Positions 7,181 through 15,572 of a stretch of 64,000 nt of DNA are shown piece after piece (position 1 is the first letter of the stretch; every line of letters starts with the position of its first letter). The DNA comes from CALCZU01 sp964396165 (GTDB lineage Bacteria; Bdellovibrionota; FAC87; UBA2466), in contig CAYNEF010000003.1 in NCBI GenBank assembly GCA_964396165.1, positions 36,119-100,118 of the forward strand. Reading direction: 5' to 3'. A program made the position numbers and the translations under genes. The notes under the pieces were generated by a model. It was not told the origin of the DNA. It was given only the letters and a program-made list of their open reading frames with translations, and made no database searches.

Positions 7181-8715
7181 AATCAGTCATCCGATTTTTA
7201 AATGAAGATCATAAAATAGATACCATAGAAATTTCTGAAGACTGTAAAAAGGGCGTGGAAGCGACTCACAAGCAACTCGTTTCTTTGCTTGAAAGATCTG
7301 TTCCTGTTTACGGAGTAAATACAGGCTTTGGCGACAGCCTCTTCCGTTCCATTCCGCTTCAGAAAACAACACAGCTTCAAAATAATTTGGTTTCGTATTT
7401 AATGTGCGGTGTAGGAAAAAAAATTCCACGTCGTGCTTCTAAAGCTACAACACTCTTTAGATTGATTTCACTTACGCGCGGCTATAGCGGCGTCAGTTTT
7501 GAACTCATCGAAGCATTCAAAGATTGTCTTGAAAGAAATTGGACACCGGTAGTTCCATGCCAAGGGTCGCTGGGCGCAAGTGGTGACTTGGTTCCGCTTG
7601 CTTATGTAGCTGCAATGCTTAGAGGCGAAGGGCAAATTGAAACTCCAGAGGGAATTTTCGAAGCAGCAGATCTATTTAAGCAGTACCAGAAAAAGCCTTA
7701 CGAATTTAAACCCAAAGAAGCACTTGCGATTGTAAATGGCACATCGACCATGTGTGGAATGGGAGTCGAGTGTCTTTTAGAAGCAGAATACCTTGTCGAG
7801 TTAGTAGCGACAGGAACTGCTTGGTTGTGCATGGGGCTTAAAGGCAGAACAGAAGCGTTTTCTCCTCTGATTAATGAAAAAGGAAAAACGCATTCTGGTC
7901 AGGCTCTCATCGCAAAAAAAATCAGAACAGTGCTTCAGGAAGAAAATTATTCCGTCATCCCTGTAGCTTCGATTTCTTATGATAAAAATCATACGACTTC
8001 TCTCGTACAAGATCGTTACTCTTTAAGATGCACGCCGCAGGTATTGGGCCCAGTTGTCGAAACGAATTTATTATTCAGACAGTGGCTAGAATCTGAAATT
8101 AACGGAGTATCCGATAATCCACTCATTGATGCCGAAGGTAATCTTGCAAATGGCGGAAACTTTTACGGCGGCTATTTGAGTCAGGGACTAGATTATTTAA
8201 AAATTTCACTCGGCCACATTGCAGATCTTGTGGATAGACAGGTCGCTTATATTGTCGATGAAAAATCGAATCGCGGCTTGCCTGCAAACTTGGCTGCATG
8301 GAATACGATTCCAGAAGAAGATAGGTTTTTGCATCACGGATTAAAAGGCGTGCACCAAAGCGTGTCTGCGATTACATCCGAAATTTTGGCGAAAACAATG
8401 CCGAATGGATCTTTCTCCCGCTCGAGTGAATCCCACAACCAGGATAAGGTAAGCCTTGGCATGAGTGCCGCTAACCAAACGGTTGAAATTTTGGATTCTC
8501 TTTATTCCATTACCGCTATGTATCTGGTGTGTTTGACACAAGCACTTGATATTCAAGGAAGAGAACTCACGGGAAGTTCAAAAGAATTGTATGACTTTGT
8601 ACGAAGACATGTTCCGTTTGTAGAAAAAGACAAAACGTTGAGCAAAGGAATTGAATCACTGACAACAGCATTGAGAGAACAATCTCACAGGAGAAACAAC
8701 TATGAAAACGCATGA
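7135..8715 (+). CDS. Aromatic amino acid ammonia-lyase (HAL/PAL/TAL family)
   Basis: MIO-dependent lyase of 526 aa. The MIO precursor Ala148-Ser149-Gly150 lies in GSLGASGDLVPLAY, and the catalytic Tyr59 in VYGVNTGFG. The substrate-selectivity pair is Tyr88-Leu89 in NNLVSYLMCGVG. True histidine lyases have Ser-His there, and the HutH at 45670 does. RsTAL has His-Leu and plant PAL Phe-Leu, so an aromatic substrate (tyrosine or phenylalanine) is indicated. The product, coumarate or cinnamate, would be the aryl starter of the polyene. The GTG start at 7135 gives the family-like beginning FYIDRQPIRLESVIRFL; it overlaps the upstream gene by 46 bp and ends 14 bp inside the flavoenzyme gene. Confidence 0.88.
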   Translation: MQTRSFYIDRQPIRLESVIRFLNEDHKIDTIEISEDCKKGVEATHKQLVSLLERSVPVYGVNTGFGDSLFRSIPLQKTTQLQNNLVSYLMCGVGKKIPRRASKATTLFRLISLTRGYSGVSFELIEAFKDCLERNWTPVVPCQGSLGASGDLVPLAYVAAMLRGEGQIETPEGIFEAADLFKQYQKKPYEFKPKEALAIVNGTSTMCGMGVECLLEAEYLVELVATGTAWLCMGLKGRTEAFSPLINEKGKTHSGQALIAKKIRTVLQEENYSVIPVASISYDKNHTTSLVQDRYSLRCTPQVLGPVVETNLLFRQWLESEINGVSDNPLIDAEGNLANGGNFYGGYLSQGLDYLKISLGHIADLVDRQVAYIVDEKSNRGLPANLAAWNTIPEEDRFLHHGLKGVHQSVSAITSEILAKTMPNGSFSRSSESHNQDKVSLGMSAANQTVEILDSLYSITAMYLVCLTQALDIQGRELTGSSKELYDFVRRHVPFVEKDKTLSKGIESLTTALREQSHRRNNYENA

Positions 8716-9889
8716 TATCGGTATTATCGGTGGTGGTCCTGGTGGAAGTACTTTAGCGTCTTATTTGAGACAAAAAGGATACGATGTCGCCCTGTTTGAA
8801 AAGGAAGCATTTCCCAGATTCAGAATCGGGGAATCTTTGCTCCCTTGCTCCATGCAAATTTTAAAAGAAACCGGTGTTTATTCTAAAATCGACAGCGGCA
8901 AGTATATCCGTAAGTTTGGTGCCCGTTTTATCGATCACCGCACGAATGAAACAATCCTGTTTAACTTCGGTGACAGCCCATTTGAAGATCACCGTATGGC
9001 ATTTGAAGTGGAACGCAGCAAGTTTGATGCGGATTTACTTGAACACACAAAAGAGTTGGGCACGCATGTTTACCAACCGGTGCGCGTAGACGATATCGAA
9101 GAAAAAGACGATCATATCCTTGTTAAAACCGATCAAGAAACTTTTCGCGTAAAGTATCTTGCCGACGCATCCGGAAGAATAGCAGTAATCGGTAATAAGA
9201 AAAAAATGCGGCAACCCAATACAGATTTAATCAACAATATTGGTATTTTTTCGCATTATACCGGCGTGAAGCGTGATGAGGGAATTCGCGCAGGAGATAT
9301 CATTATTTCTGTACTACCCAATCAAGCCTGGGCCTGGACTATCCCTTTTGCTTGCGGAAAAACAAGCGTTGGTATTGTGACTAATTCCAAGCTGATCCCT
9401 AAGGAAACAAATTTTGAACAGTATTTAACAACCATGCTCGATTCGACTCCTGTGTTTCGAGACATGATGAAAGATGCTGTGAGAGTCGCTGACGTGCAAG
9501 CGTACTCCAATTACTCTCACACTTGTGAATCCATGATTGGAAATCGCTGGTTGCAAGTTGGAGATGCTGCCGCTTTTCTCGATCCTATTTTTTCATCGGG
9601 CGCGCATGTTTCCATGTACACGGCAAAACTCGCTTCTGATGTTATTGATCGTGCAATGCAAACAAACAGCAGCATTCTTGAAAAAGATCTTGGCGGTGCT
9701 TATCAAGATACAGTTAGAAAAGGTGTAACGCGCTTTCATAAGCTCATCCGACTTTTCTATGATACGGATTTTGTAAAAGACACAAAGAAAATCCTGAGCC
9801 TCAAACTTTCCCGAGACGCGTTTACTTCTGCTGTCGCTGGGGACGTATGGAATGATGATAACGTGATTTTCCGCATGGGAAATCTGTAA
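8702..9889 (+). CDS. Flavin-dependent halogenase-like oxidoreductase
   Basis: FAD enzyme of 395 aa. The GxGxxG site is IGIIGGGPGGSTLAS, followed by FPRFRIGESLLP, typical of the tryptophan/phenol halogenase-like group. A WxWxIP motif (WAWTIP, residues 210-215), regarded as diagnostic of flavin halogenases, is present. Lys71 in IRKFGARF sits where phenol-type halogenases carry the lysine proposed to form the chloramine. The second FAD motif is LQVGDAAAFLDPIFSSG. It may halogenate the aryl head group, as chlorinated or brominated aryl polyenes are known. Hydroxylase-like members of the same group share much of this, so ring hydroxylation is the main alternative. The start overlaps the ammonia-lyase by 14 bp. 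Confidence 0.78.
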   Translation: MKTHDIGIIGGGPGGSTLASYLRQKGYDVALFEKEAFPRFRIGESLLPCSMQILKETGVYSKIDSGKYIRKFGARFIDHRTNETILFNFGDSPFEDHRMAFEVERSKFDADLLEHTKELGTHVYQPVRVDDIEEKDDHILVKTDQETFRVKYLADASGRIAVIGNKKKMRQPNTDLINNIGIFSHYTGVKRDEGIRAGDIIISVLPNQAWAWTIPFACGKTSVGIVTNSKLIPKETNFEQYLTTMLDSTPVFRDMMKDAVRVADVQAYSNYSHTCESMIGNRWLQVGDAAAFLDPIFSSGAHVSMYTAKLASDVIDRAMQTNSSILEKDLGGAYQDTVRKGVTRFHKLIRLFYDTDFVKDTKKILSLKLSRDAFTSAVAGDVWNDDNVIFRMGNL

Positions 9890-9890
9890 A

Positions 9891-11129
9891 ATGCGGATTC
9901 GGCTGTGGAAAGGATATCACGGCCCGCTAATTCAAGATCTCATCCAACAAACCTGGAAAAACGAAGAATTGCTTATTCTTTGTCCACCTACTTTTGAGAA
10001 CAATTTTGATTTTTTATCCTTGTTACCAAAAGGGGAAATCGAGTTTACGGGCGACTGGGGAAAAATACCAGCTATCACGCAGGCAGCACATCAAGACTAC
10101 CCGGAAAAACCTGTGTTCGGAATTTTTTCTTCTGGCACTATGGGCAGAAAACTCGTCCTCTATTCCAAAAAAAATATTGAATCGTCTTTAAAGGCGATTC
10201 TAAGCCTTTTTAATTCGCGTTCTTATTCAGCAGTATTTTGTTACCCGCAGCCCTTTCACACTTTTGGTTTGATACTCGGGTATTGCCACTCTCTGCTCTA
10301 TTTTAAAAAGCTAGTTGCACCGATAGGAAATTATTCTGCACATTATCACAAGGCTTGGCTGGATTGGGAAGATAGAGGCCTTTTGACATTGGGAACCCCG
10401 ACGCATTTTAAAGATTTACTGGAAGTAATTGAGAAAACAAATCTCAATCCCAGAAATACTTACTCCTCTATTATTGGAGCCGCAAAGGTAGAAAAAAATC
10501 TGTGGGAAAAAAGCCAAACAGTACTGCATATAGAGTCTCCAAGTATCGGATATGGTGCAACCGAGGCATCCCCGGGTATTACCCATTTACCACCGGGCAA
10601 AGCACCGCAGCAAGACGGAGAAGTGGGACAGTTTCTTTCTCATATAGATGTTACATTACGGCCTAAAGAGGGGCTCGAGTTTTCCGGCCCGGCAGTTTGT
10701 CTTGCTATGATTCAAAACAACCATTTAGAATTTCCACGAAGTATTTTTATCAAAGATGTTCTTGAAAAAAGAGAAGACGGCGTTCTTGTATATAAAGGCA
10801 GGGCGGAACTGGTTCTTAACCGCGGCGGCGAAAAGTTCTCATTGGAAGAAATTGAGAACTTTTTAAAAGAAAAAATGAATTTAGATTCTGTTTGCGTTCC
10901 TGTTGCTCACCCAAGACTCGGAGAAGAGTTGGGGATTGTGGCAAAAGGAGTAAGCACGAACAAACAGGACATCTATGAGTCTTTGAAACAAAGATTCGGC
11001 CGTGAGTTTGATGATGACTTATACCAGGTGATTTTAGAGTTACCTGTAACTGCGAGTTCAAAGCTTGATCGCAATGAATGTAAGAAAATGATGGAGAGAA
11101 GTGTTGTCACTCCCAATCTCAACGTCTGA
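9891..11129 (+). CDS. Adenylate-forming acyl/aryl ligase
   Basis: ANL-superfamily enzyme of 412 aa, shorter than the usual 500 or more. The P-loop-like FSSGTMGRKLV is at residues 79-89 (Met replaces the second Thr). YGATEASPG is near 221-229 and KGRAELVLNRGGEKFS is the hinge region. The C-terminal ASSKLDR carries the catalytic lysine (Lys391). It would adenylate the coumarate/cinnamate from the ammonia-lyase and pass it to the ACP. The reduced N-terminal domain resembles the small ligases of aryl-polyene clusters. The ATG at 9891 follows the flavoenzyme stop by 1 nt, and the end overlaps the next gene by 29 bp. Substrate choice is inferred from context. Confidence 0.8.
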   Translation: MRIRLWKGYHGPLIQDLIQQTWKNEELLILCPPTFENNFDFLSLLPKGEIEFTGDWGKIPAITQAAHQDYPEKPVFGIFSSGTMGRKLVLYSKKNIESSLKAILSLFNSRSYSAVFCYPQPFHTFGLILGYCHSLLYFKKLVAPIGNYSAHYHKAWLDWEDRGLLTLGTPTHFKDLLEVIEKTNLNPRNTYSSIIGAAKVEKNLWEKSQTVLHIESPSIGYGATEASPGITHLPPGKAPQQDGEVGQFLSHIDVTLRPKEGLEFSGPAVCLAMIQNNHLEFPRSIFIKDVLEKREDGVLVYKGRAELVLNRGGEKFSLEEIENFLKEKMNLDSVCVPVAHPRLGEELGIVAKGVSTNKQDIYESLKQRFGREFDDDLYQVILELPVTASSKLDRNECKKMMERSVVTPNLNV

Positions 11130-11544
11130 ACTGCTTAAGTACCTTCCGCATAAACCTCCCATGGTTTGGGTAGACGAAGTTGTGAGCTTTAGCGAAAATG
11201 AAATGCTTTGCCGGTCTGCGATTAAAGCAGAAGGACATTATTTTTCAAAAGAAGGTTTTCGCCCTTCCTCTTTTATTGAACTGATGGCACAAGGTTATGC
11301 GTTTGGATCTATTGCGAAAGAGATCACCTTAAATACCGGAAAAAAAATATCCAAAGCTTTTTTGGTGGGCGTCACCAATGCCAAATTTGAGAGACAAGAG
11401 AAATTTCCAACATCTGGTAATTTGTTTATCAAATTGGAAACAGAGCGCGAAATGTTGCCGGTAATTCTTTTCAAAGGCACTGTATACGATTCACAAAATA
11501 ATTTTCTTGCGGAAGCCAGACTCAAAGTTTTCGCTGGAGAATAA
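11101..11544 (+). CDS. ApeP-like hotdog dehydratase/thioesterase-fold protein
   Basis: Protein of 147 aa with the start LLKYLPHKPPMVWVDEVVSF, seen in the ApeP/3-hydroxylacyl-ACP dehydratase group of hotdog proteins. It also has RPSSFIELMAQGYAFGSIA, whose Glu sits in the central helix of the fold. This group accompanies the FabZ-like dehydratase in aryl-polyene clusters. A dehydratase with such a Glu, working with the His-bearing partner at 5069-5422, is a reasonable reading but not proven. The start is GTG at 11101 (the next codon, TTG, is also possible), inside the ligase gene. It is the last plus-strand gene of the cluster; a 54-bp gap follows. Confidence 0.72.
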   Translation: MLSLPISTSELLKYLPHKPPMVWVDEVVSFSENEMLCRSAIKAEGHYFSKEGFRPSSFIELMAQGYAFGSIAKEITLNTGKKISKAFLVGVTNAKFERQEKFPTSGNLFIKLETEREMLPVILFKGTVYDSQNNFLAEARLKVFAGE

Positions 11545-11598
11545 CTCGCTTATAAGGGACTTATCTCCTTCCTTTTTTATTTCTGTTATAATTAAATC

Positions 11599-12177
11599 AT
11601 GACACGAAATGGAATTCTCTGTCTTGAAGGAGACTGGGACGAAGGATTGAAACGCACGCACAGTCTTATTCCCGTACTCGAACTCGTCAAAAGCCAATGG
11701 AAGATTCCGTATATACACCGCACTGCCTCCACTCGGGACGAATTTCGCGCAGTTGTAAAAGAGTGGTTAAAATCAAAATACAATAATTATCCTATTCTCT
11801 ATCTTGGGTTTCACGGCAAACCAGGAAATTTGTTAATTGGCGGTGAGCTTATCCCCATCACCGATCTTGTAGAGTTTTATGGCAAAGGGAAGGGACGAAT
11901 TGTCCATATTGGCGCATGTGAGACACTCAGTGCCAAACCAAAAGAGCTTTCAGTGTTTCTAAAAAAAACAAGGTTCGCAGCTATTTGCGGTTTTAAGCAT
12001 GATGTTGATTGGCTACACGCCTGCGCTTTGGAAATTATGATACTGGATGGATTATCTAGTCACAAAATTACAGCACGAAGCATTCAGTCCTTTAAACGGA
12101 ACTTGATGAAGAAAACAGGCTCTCTTGCAAGGGAGCTCGGGTTTAATGTCTGGGAACGTGGTAAACTAAGAAAATAA
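11599..12177 (+). CDS. DUF6642-like caspase-fold candidate
   Basis: Cytosolic-looking protein of 192 aa with no signal peptide or TM segment. It starts GILCLEGDWDEGL and has YIHRTASTRDEF, then YPILYLGFHGKPGN with His72, and GRIVHIGACETL with Cys107. A hydrophobic strand ending in H-G and a later strand ending in G-x-C is the His/Cys layout of clan CD peptidases (caspase, CHAT). The whole resembles the uncharacterised DUF6642 proteins as I recall them. A TATAAT at 11587-11592, just upstream of the ATG, could be a -10 element, which would make the mRNA nearly leaderless. It is followed after 2 bp by the ATP-grasp gene, so the two form an operon. Function unknown. Confidence 0.6.
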   Translation: MTRNGILCLEGDWDEGLKRTHSLIPVLELVKSQWKIPYIHRTASTRDEFRAVVKEWLKSKYNNYPILYLGFHGKPGNLLIGGELIPITDLVEFYGKGKGRIVHIGACETLSAKPKELSVFLKKTRFAAICGFKHDVDWLHACALEIMILDGLSSHKITARSIQSFKRNLMKKTGSLARELGFNVWERGKLRK

Positions 12178-12179
12178 CC

Positions 12180-13205
12180 ATGAAAATTCTTTTACTCACT
12201 TACACGGAACATGTTCCGCCGAAAGATATTACGGGAATTGACATGAATGAAGTCTTTTGGAAAGTGGAATACGATGTCTTTAATTCACTAGTGAAGCTTG
12301 AACATGATGTAAAAATTCTCGGCGTTCATAACAGTGTAAAAGAAGTGGTACACGAGATAGAGACTTTCAAACCAAAAGTAGTTTTTAATCTCATGGATGA
12401 TTTTGATGATCAGTCCATGCTGGATCAAAACGTACCCAGTTTGATTGAACTGATGAAAATTCCCTATACGGGTTGCAACCCTCGGGGACTTATTCTCAGC
12501 CGCGACAAAGCGCTCAGTAAAAATTTGGTGAAGGAATGCGGCGTTAAAGTTCCCAGGTTTTGGCCAGTACCGCGTGAAAAGTACACAAATTTATCCCTGG
12601 TAGAAGGCTTTCCCGTGATTGTAAAATCGAGAACAGAAGATGCTTCATGCGGAATCTCTCAAGCTTCTGTCGTAAAGAATTCAACGGACTTGGTAGAAAG
12701 AATTGAGCGCGTCTGGCACTCCGTCGGTACAGATGCGATTGTAGAAGAATATATTTCAGGACAAGAAATATATGTGGGCGTCTTGGGTAATGAAAAACTA
12801 AAAGCGCTGCCTGTATGGGAACTCAAATTCGGTGAAAAGAATACGGAGATCCTTCCCATTGCTACGGATAGAGTTAAGTGGAGCCATTCCTACCGAAAGA
12901 AGCACAAAATAAAATCTGGCCCTGCGACACTGCCCGAAAAAATAAAAGAAGAATTGCATGAAGCAGCTCTTAAGATTTACAAGGCTCTTGGTTTATCCGG
13001 CTATGGAAGAGTGGACTTTAGAGTAACAAAAGACCATGAGATTTATTTTATCGAAGCAAACGCTAACCCGCATCTTGCTGAAGATGAAGATTTTGCCGAA
13101 TCGGCAAAGGCTGCAGGAATCGCTTACCCCGAACTTCTTACGAAAATCATTACACTTGGAACAAAGTGGGAGAGAAGCAGTAATCCCGTTACCGTAGAAG
13201 TTTAA
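12180..13205 (+). CDS. ATP-grasp ligase (D-Ala-D-Ala ligase-like)
   Basis: Protein of 341 aa with ATP-grasp architecture. The N-terminal domain has VVFNLMDDFDDQS and IPYTGCNPRGLILSRDKAL, equivalent to the Ddl stretch where the substrate serine and the first ATP lysine lie. The central domain has GFPVIVKSRTEDASCGISQ and IVEEYISGQEIYVGVLG. The Mg-binding end is YGRVDFRVTKDHEIYFIEANANP (Asp, Glu, Asn). It joins an acyl-phosphate to an amine or amino acid. The substrate is unknown, and the N-terminus differs from housekeeping Ddl. It sits 2 bp after the DUF6642-like gene, suggesting joint action, and its stop abuts the stop of the M14 carboxypeptidase. Confidence 0.8.
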   Translation: MKILLLTYTEHVPPKDITGIDMNEVFWKVEYDVFNSLVKLEHDVKILGVHNSVKEVVHEIETFKPKVVFNLMDDFDDQSMLDQNVPSLIELMKIPYTGCNPRGLILSRDKALSKNLVKECGVKVPRFWPVPREKYTNLSLVEGFPVIVKSRTEDASCGISQASVVKNSTDLVERIERVWHSVGTDAIVEEYISGQEIYVGVLGNEKLKALPVWELKFGEKNTEILPIATDRVKWSHSYRKKHKIKSGPATLPEKIKEELHEAALKIYKALGLSGYGRVDFRVTKDHEIYFIEANANPHLAEDEDFAESAKAAGIAYPELLTKIITLGTKWERSSNPVTVEV

Positions 13206-14264
13206 CTAAAAGCTCTCCAAAAATCTCCATGTTGACTCTGTATTTTCTTTGATCATGGCCGGTATAATGGAAGAGGATCCATCAGATTTAATTTCTATAC
13301 CCAACGCTTTTGTCTTGTGCTTCCAGTAGTAATAATCAGCGCTGGAACCTTTAGCGACATAAATCACTTTAGAAATAGGGCCGTAGGCGTAACCATTTGT
13401 TTGTGCCATTTTAGATGTCATTTTATCAAAAACGATTTTATCTTCCGTAGGAATTGAGTCATATGTGTACGCCCAAGGGTACATAATCATGCCGCCTGTG
13501 GAGTGGTAGTCGATTGACCCTTCAATTGCGTATTTATCCACGAAGTTCATAATGGATTTAATACAAGGGTTTGAATTTTTGTTAGGGCTATCCGGCCATG
13601 GGTAGTCTCTGTTCGGATCTATGCCGTTCGCGTAGCGTTGTTTTCTGAAATACCCATCCGGATTAATGACAGGGATAAAATAGATTTCACGGTTGTCTAC
13701 AATCTTGGTCAGTCTTTCATCTTTGCCGTATCCTGCAACTAATTGCTCGAGTAATCCGAACAGTACTTCCACCGTGATTAATTCATCTCCGTGTGTAGCT
13801 GAAGTAATCATGATTTTCGGTTTATTATTTTGTGTGCGCACTGAGGAAAGTAGTCTCAATGCCATAAGTGGACGTCCTTCCATCGACTTTCCATATTCTT
13901 CTAAAGTAGCAAGATTAGGATAGGTATCTGCAATTTTTTTTAAATGTTCCTGAACAGTTTGAAAATTATGAAATCCTGCAAGAGCTCGTTCACCAAGTCG
14001 CGACCAACGCGCATCCAAATCTGTATCTATTAATCTGGCATCTGGATCAATTTTTTTGAGAAGTGCTGTTTTATTTCTCGGAACAATAATTTCAAATCCA
14101 TCATCTGTTTTGTGTTCTACTTCAAACAGATCTGAAATCTGCGGCATCCGAGACTCGTTTTGTGCTTTGATAAGATACTTATCCAGCACAGGATTTTCTG
14201 GGATGGGTTTAACGGACGTTGCATTGATGAGTAATAAGGGGAGTAAGTAGAAAAGTTTTTTCAT
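13206..14264 (-). CDS. Secreted zinc carboxypeptidase (M14 family)
   Basis: M14 metallocarboxypeptidase of 352 aa. The signal peptide is MKKLFYLLPLLLINATS. The zinc ligands appear as SATHGDELITVEVL (HxxE) and DYHSTGGMIMYPW (His). NPDGYFRKQR and DPNRDYPW supply the substrate-binding Arg, and the catalytic Glu lies in KALGIEIKSDG. An N-terminal pro-like region precedes the domain. The frame is open a further 6 codons upstream, but the ATG at 14264 puts the signal peptide at the start. It probably trims peptides in the periplasm or outside the cell. It is convergent with the ATP-grasp gene with no spacer (stops at 13205/13206). Confidence 0.9.
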   Translation of the reverse strand: MKKLFYLLPLLLINATSVKPIPENPVLDKYLIKAQNESRMPQISDLFEVEHKTDDGFEIIVPRNKTALLKKIDPDARLIDTDLDARWSRLGERALAGFHNFQTVQEHLKKIADTYPNLATLEEYGKSMEGRPLMALRLLSSVRTQNNKPKIMITSATHGDELITVEVLFGLLEQLVAGYGKDERLTKIVDNREIYFIPVINPDGYFRKQRYANGIDPNRDYPWPDSPNKNSNPCIKSIMNFVDKYAIEGSIDYHSTGGMIMYPWAYTYDSIPTEDKIVFDKMTSKMAQTNGYAYGPISKVIYVAKGSSADYYYWKHKTKALGIEIKSDGSSSIIPAMIKENTESTWRFLESF

Positions 14265-14282
14265 ATCTATAGATAGTACCAA

Positions 14283-14453
14283 GTGCCGTGCATGTGACTG
14301 GCAGAGGATGGGAACTTACCTTATCTGATGTTAAGTAAAGCGAAAATACTGTAATTTCAATATCTTACATAATAGTGTATTGTAAAATTTACATGGTTAG
14401 TGTAAATACTTCCAGCTCAAATTAACCCAAAGTCTAAGTTCAGGTGCTCTTTA
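14283..14453. promoter_or_regulatory. Control region with TGTAAA/TTTACA half-sites
   Basis: This AT-rich gap separates the divergent M14 gene and the binding-protein/kinase operon. It contains a perfect 13-bp palindrome, TGTAAA-A-TTTACA (14381-14393). Further half-sites are a TTACA at 14375-14379 and a TGTAAA at 14400-14405. Such clustered half-sites are typical of a dimeric repressor or activator operator. No factor can be named from the sequence. I saw no convincing -35/-10 pair. Confidence 0.4.
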
Positions 14454-15572
14454 ATGAAGTTGTTCTTAACCTTCTTTCTCTGTGTGTCTTTGTTTGCAGA
14501 TCCACCGATTAAGATCGCCTATGTAGGCGGTCGCACAGGTTCCCATAACAGTCCCTCAAACAAAGCGCTAAAAGTGCTGCAAATGATCACGTCCAAATAT
14601 AACCGCGAGGGGGGGATACAAAGAAGGCATATCGAAGTCACTGCATTTGATACTCAAGGCACTGCTCAAGGCTCTGTGCGCGTGATGAAGGAAATCAAGC
14701 GGGGTGGTTACCTTGCAATGATTGGTGTGCATTCCAGCAACGACGGACTTGTGCTGTCTAGGCTAGCTGAAGAAAATAAAATACCATTAGTAGTCGTTTC
14801 TGCTACTCACCCGGATATTACAAAAAACAAACAGTACGTAGTCCGCACCTGTTTTAACGACAACTCCCAAGGAAAGTTTTTGGCGGACTTTGCTACACAA
14901 AAGTTGAGAGCTAAGCGCATCGTTGTGATTACAGATGTACGTGATAGCTTCACTAACTACCTAACAACAGTATTTCAGAACAGAATCAAATCCACAGGCG
15001 CAAAAATTATCGCTAATTACGCGATAAAAACAAACGACAAGGATTTTTCAGAAGTAATAAAGAATATCTCCAATCTTGAAAATCCTGACTCTATTTTCAT
15101 GGCAACTTCTGCAATGGAAGCGGTCTATCTGATGACACAGCTGTCGAATAACAATGTTCACTTACCCATTATCGGTAATGATGGGTGGCAAAACGATGAT
15201 TTGCTTTTAGCATTGAAAACGGTACCACAATCTTTGTCGCGCGCTTATTTCTCTGTCCACTGGTACAAAGAGCAATCTAACTTGCACTCTATAAATTTCT
15301 TATCCGAATATAAAAAAATATATAAAGAGTCTCTTGAATCCACCGACGTAGACGCGGCGCTGATGCATGATAGCGCAGAACTCCTCTACCGAGCGCTTAC
15401 TAAAGTCACTTCTTCAGGTCCAAAAGCCATTATGGATCAGCTGAAAAGTACAAGTTTTAAGGGTGTCACCGGAAGCATGAAATTTTTAAATGGCAACGAG
15501 ATGCAAAAAGAAATTTACGTATTAAAAATTGCAAATGGAAAAATGTTGCCATTGAAAGTGAGAGCTGAATGA
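14454..15572 (+). CDS. Periplasmic substrate-binding protein (LivK-like, Peripla_BP_6)
   Basis: Protein of 372 aa. The signal peptide is MKLFLTFFLCVSLFA, cleaved before DPPIKIAYVGG, and two-lobed type I binding-protein features follow (KALKVLQMITSKYNREGGI; GSVRVMKEIKRGGYLAMIGVH; VVVSATHPDITKNKQYVVRTC). The family binds branched-chain amino acids, amides or aromatic acids. No ABC permease genes are nearby. Instead the stop overlaps the start of a membrane histidine kinase (ATGA at 15569), so this protein is probably the ligand-sensing partner of the kinase rather than a transporter component. That coupling is inference. The upstream palindrome at 14381 may control the operon. Confidence 0.85.
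   Translation: MKLFLTFFLCVSLFADPPIKIAYVGGRTGSHNSPSNKALKVLQMITSKYNREGGIQRRHIEVTAFDTQGTAQGSVRVMKEIKRGGYLAMIGVHSSNDGLVLSRLAEENKIPLVVVSATHPDITKNKQYVVRTCFNDNSQGKFLADFATQKLRAKRIVVITDVRDSFTNYLTTVFQNRIKSTGAKIIANYAIKTNDKDFSEVIKNISNLENPDSIFMATSAMEAVYLMTQLSNNNVHLPIIGNDGWQNDDLLLALKTVPQSLSRAYFSVHWYKEQSNLHSINFLSEYKKIYKESLESTDVDAALMHDSAELLYRALTKVTSSGPKAIMDQLKSTSFKGVTGSMKFLNGNEMQKEIYVLKIANGKMLPLKVRAE

Noticed and set aside
7135..8715. Histidine ammonia-lyase (HutH) annotation
   Set aside because: The selectivity pair is Tyr-Leu, the hut operon with a typical HutH is elsewhere in the window, and neighbours are polyene biosynthesis genes.
11545..11598. Terminator after the pigment cluster
   Set aside because: Only 4-5 bp stems near a T-rich stretch; not convincing.
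12180..13205. Housekeeping D-alanine-D-alanine ligase (ddl)
   Set aside because: The ATP-grasp core is present, but the N-terminal substrate domain diverges and the gene pairs with a DUF6642-like gene rather than mur genes.
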